NCBI GenBank assembly: GCA_963778025.1
Contig: CAVZTA010000013.1
Span: 59,785 to 123,784, forward strand
Length of the DNA stretch: 64,000 nt
Reading direction: 5' to 3'
Source: CAVZTA01 sp963778025
Lineage (GTDB): Bacteria > Chloroflexota > Limnocylindria > Limnocylindrales > CSP1-4
The notes below the pieces were generated by a model, which worked only from the letters and a program-made list of their open reading frames with translations, ran no database searches and was not told the origin of the DNA. Both the position numbers and the translations under genes were made by a program. This document shows, piece after piece, positions 62,805 through 64,000 of the stretch (positions are counted from its first letter, which is position 1; every line of letters starts with the position of its first letter).

Positions 62805-63847
62805 GCCGGCTGCGCGCGCGACGACCCGTCGACGAGCTGCCGGAGCGCGCGGGCTCGACGGCGACGGCTCGCGGACGTCGATCGCGGACGTCGCCATCGC
62901 GGACGTTCCACGACCCCGCCTCGCTGCACGTCGCCGACAGCGAGACGCGGATCCAGCAGACGCTCGCCCTGCAGCGGTCGGCGGGCAACGCCGCCGTGAC
63001 CACGATCGTTCGGCCCCCGTCGGCCGACGGGGGCGGACGCGCGTCGTCCCTCGGCTCGACCCCGCAGCCGCTCGGGCACGCGGTCGGCCGGCGACGTCTC
63101 GCTGCGGCCTTCGCCACGACGGTCAAGAGCCAGCCCGCGCCGGGCGGTGTCGCCGACATCCGCAAGCGCTACGGCGGGTCACCGCTCGCCAAGACGGTCG
63201 GCTCGTTCGACGACGCGCCGCCGCTGTTCCGGGCCGACGCGGTCGACGACGGCAAGGGTGGGCGAGCGGCCAAGGTCAGGCGAGCGCGCTCCGTGGCGCC
63301 GGACCACCTGGTCGAGGTTCCCGCGGGCGGCCGGCACGATGTCGGCGCGTACGGCCAGCATCGCCACATCGTCGTCATCGACCCCGACTGGGAGAAGACG
63401 CTGCGAGCCGGTGAGCAGGAGCACGTCGACGACGAGACGCTCGCCTGGAAGCTCACCTGGAAGGCCGTCGCCGATGCCATCACCGCGGTCGCCGACGGGG
63501 AACCGGTGGCCGGCAAGACCGATGCGGCGGCGACGAAGGCGGCGTGGTCGAAGGTCGTCGGTCAGCTCCCGGACTGGCTCCGTCCGAAGGACGCGAGCGA
63601 GGGTGCGCAGCACGAGCGCTGGGACCTCAAGAAGGGCACGCCCGTGTGGGATCTCGTGAAGGCCACCAAGCGCCTGCGCGACGACCGCAACTGGCACATG
63701 CCGCGGTTCGATCCCGAGAACGCGGACCCGAAGGGCGACCTGGTCGACCACCTGGCGATGGACACGTCGACGCAGTTCGGTAAGACCAAGTCCGACGCGC
63801 TCCTGGCCGAGGCGATCGCCGAGGTCAAGAAGACCTACAAGGCCTGA
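62801..63847 (+). CDS. 'AGN' leader protein, function unknown
   Basis: 348 residues from GTG 62801. After an Arg-rich start (RLRARRPVDELPERAGS) residues 53-64 read LALQRSAGNAAV, the motif also present in the gene at 23261 and typical of proteins near extracellular contractile injection systems. The remainder has a low-complexity stretch and then a folded part with GAYGQHRHIVVIDPDWEK, AGEQEHVDDETLAWKLTWKA, LPDWLRPKDASEG and DRNWHMPRFDPEN. The E-Q-E-H-V-D-D segment could be a catalytic or metal site. No signal peptide. Translationally coupled to the zinc-ribbon/DinB-like gene (GTGA). The function is not known. Confidence 0.55.
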   Translation: MSRLRARRPVDELPERAGSTATARGRRSRTSPSRTFHDPASLHVADSETRIQQTLALQRSAGNAAVTTIVRPPSADGGGRASSLGSTPQPLGHAVGRRRLAAAFATTVKSQPAPGGVADIRKRYGGSPLAKTVGSFDDAPPLFRADAVDDGKGGRAAKVRRARSVAPDHLVEVPAGGRHDVGAYGQHRHIVVIDPDWEKTLRAGEQEHVDDETLAWKLTWKAVADAITAVADGEPVAGKTDAAATKAAWSKVVGQLPDWLRPKDASEGAQHERWDLKKGTPVWDLVKATKRLRDDRNWHMPRFDPENADPKGDLVDHLAMDTSTQFGKTKSDALLAEAIAEVKKTYKA

Positions 63848-64000
63848 CGCTCCTCGGTCACGCGCAAGCGGGGCGACGGAGCGACCCGCCGCCCCAGCGA
63901 CCACGCTGCGAACCCCAGCACGACGCCCGCGGCGTTGAGGAGCGCATCGTCGATGTCGAAGGGAGCGGACCATCGCCCCGGCTGACAGATCGATGACGAG
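63835..64000 (-). CDS. VanZ-like membrane protein, C-terminal part (runs off the right edge)
   Basis: The minus-strand frame ending at the stop complement 63835-63837 reads QPGRWSAPFDIDDALLNAAG followed by VVLGFAAWSLGRR and a charged tail. The R-x-x-x-x-FDxDDxxLNxxGxxxG pattern matches the end of VanZ-like proteins, a membrane family named for teicoplanin resistance but of mostly unknown role. It overlaps the stop of the previous gene by 13 bases, tail to tail. The start lies beyond 64000. Confidence 0.6.
   Translation of the reverse strand, partial: SSSICQPGRWSAPFDIDDALLNAAGVVLGFAAWSLGRRVAPSPRLRVTEERQAL

Overview
The window is about 70% GC by eye, densely coded on both strands, and has many ATGA/GTGA stop-start overlaps. 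It carries ordinary bacterial housekeeping genes (groES-groEL with a CIRCE operator, metG, ligA, pcrA, gatC-gatA, gatB, glyA, tatD) among many exported or lipid-anchored proteins with Pro/Ser/Ala-rich linkers. Gene content and protein style (TolB-type beta-propeller next to an ECF sigma factor, XRE proteins with a nuclease-like tail, cyclase-STAND proteins, class III cyclases) fit a free-living, uncultured Chloroflexota lineage (Ellin6529/Limnocylindria-like). An actinomycetote is the main alternative. This placement is inferred from sequence style and was not tested by phylogeny.

Layout. 0-0.4 kb: end of a small membrane-protein locus. 0.7-6.2 kb: a four-gene run with a membrane coiled-coil protein, a solute-binding/VWA protein, a PspA/ESCRT-III-like helical protein and a two-module AAA+ ATPase. 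This is the best candidate here for an incompletely described system. 6.4-11.6 kb: an ammonia-lyase-family protein lacking the MIO triad, an MFS exporter, a methionyl-tRNA synthetase with an altered HIGH motif, and a VOC protein. 11.6-14.5 kb: an XRE/nuclease-like gene bordered by short repeats, then tatD and a lipoprotein. 14.5-17.6 kb: aldose epimerase divergent from groES-groEL. 17.8-24.4 kb: accessory exported proteins, including a subtilase with three 92-residue repeats and a zincin-like protein with an 'AGN' leader motif. 24.4-35.6 kb: pcrA, an FMN oxidase, a secreted trypsin-like protease, ligA, an FAD amine oxidase and a PhoD-type phosphatase. 35.7-38.5 kb: a DUF4242-cyclase and a sigma factor with its beta-propeller partner. 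38.6-46.9 kb: gatC-gatA-glyA, then a polyamine ABC transporter (potDBCA order) ending in an agmatinase-like gene. 47-53.3 kb: aminotransferase, cyclase-STAND regulator, and gatB between two small membrane-protein genes. 53.5-60.5 kb: CoA-binding protein, a complete BMP-type nucleoside ABC transporter and a divergent nucleoside hydrolase, together a nucleoside uptake and salvage unit. 60.6-64 kb: cytochrome P450, a zinc-ribbon/DinB-like protein, a second 'AGN' leader protein and the end of a VanZ-like gene.

Two patterns cross the whole window. First, at least eleven genes change reading frame once or more, mostly by one extra base in a short run. These include groEL and pcrA, where the family-typical C-terminus is intact one frame over. 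This suggests uncorrected indels in the assembly, so apparent fusions (lyase-MFS, helicase-FMN oxidase) are probably artefacts. Second, several starts lie 6-8 bases after a TANNNT hexamer, which suggests that leaderless transcripts are common.
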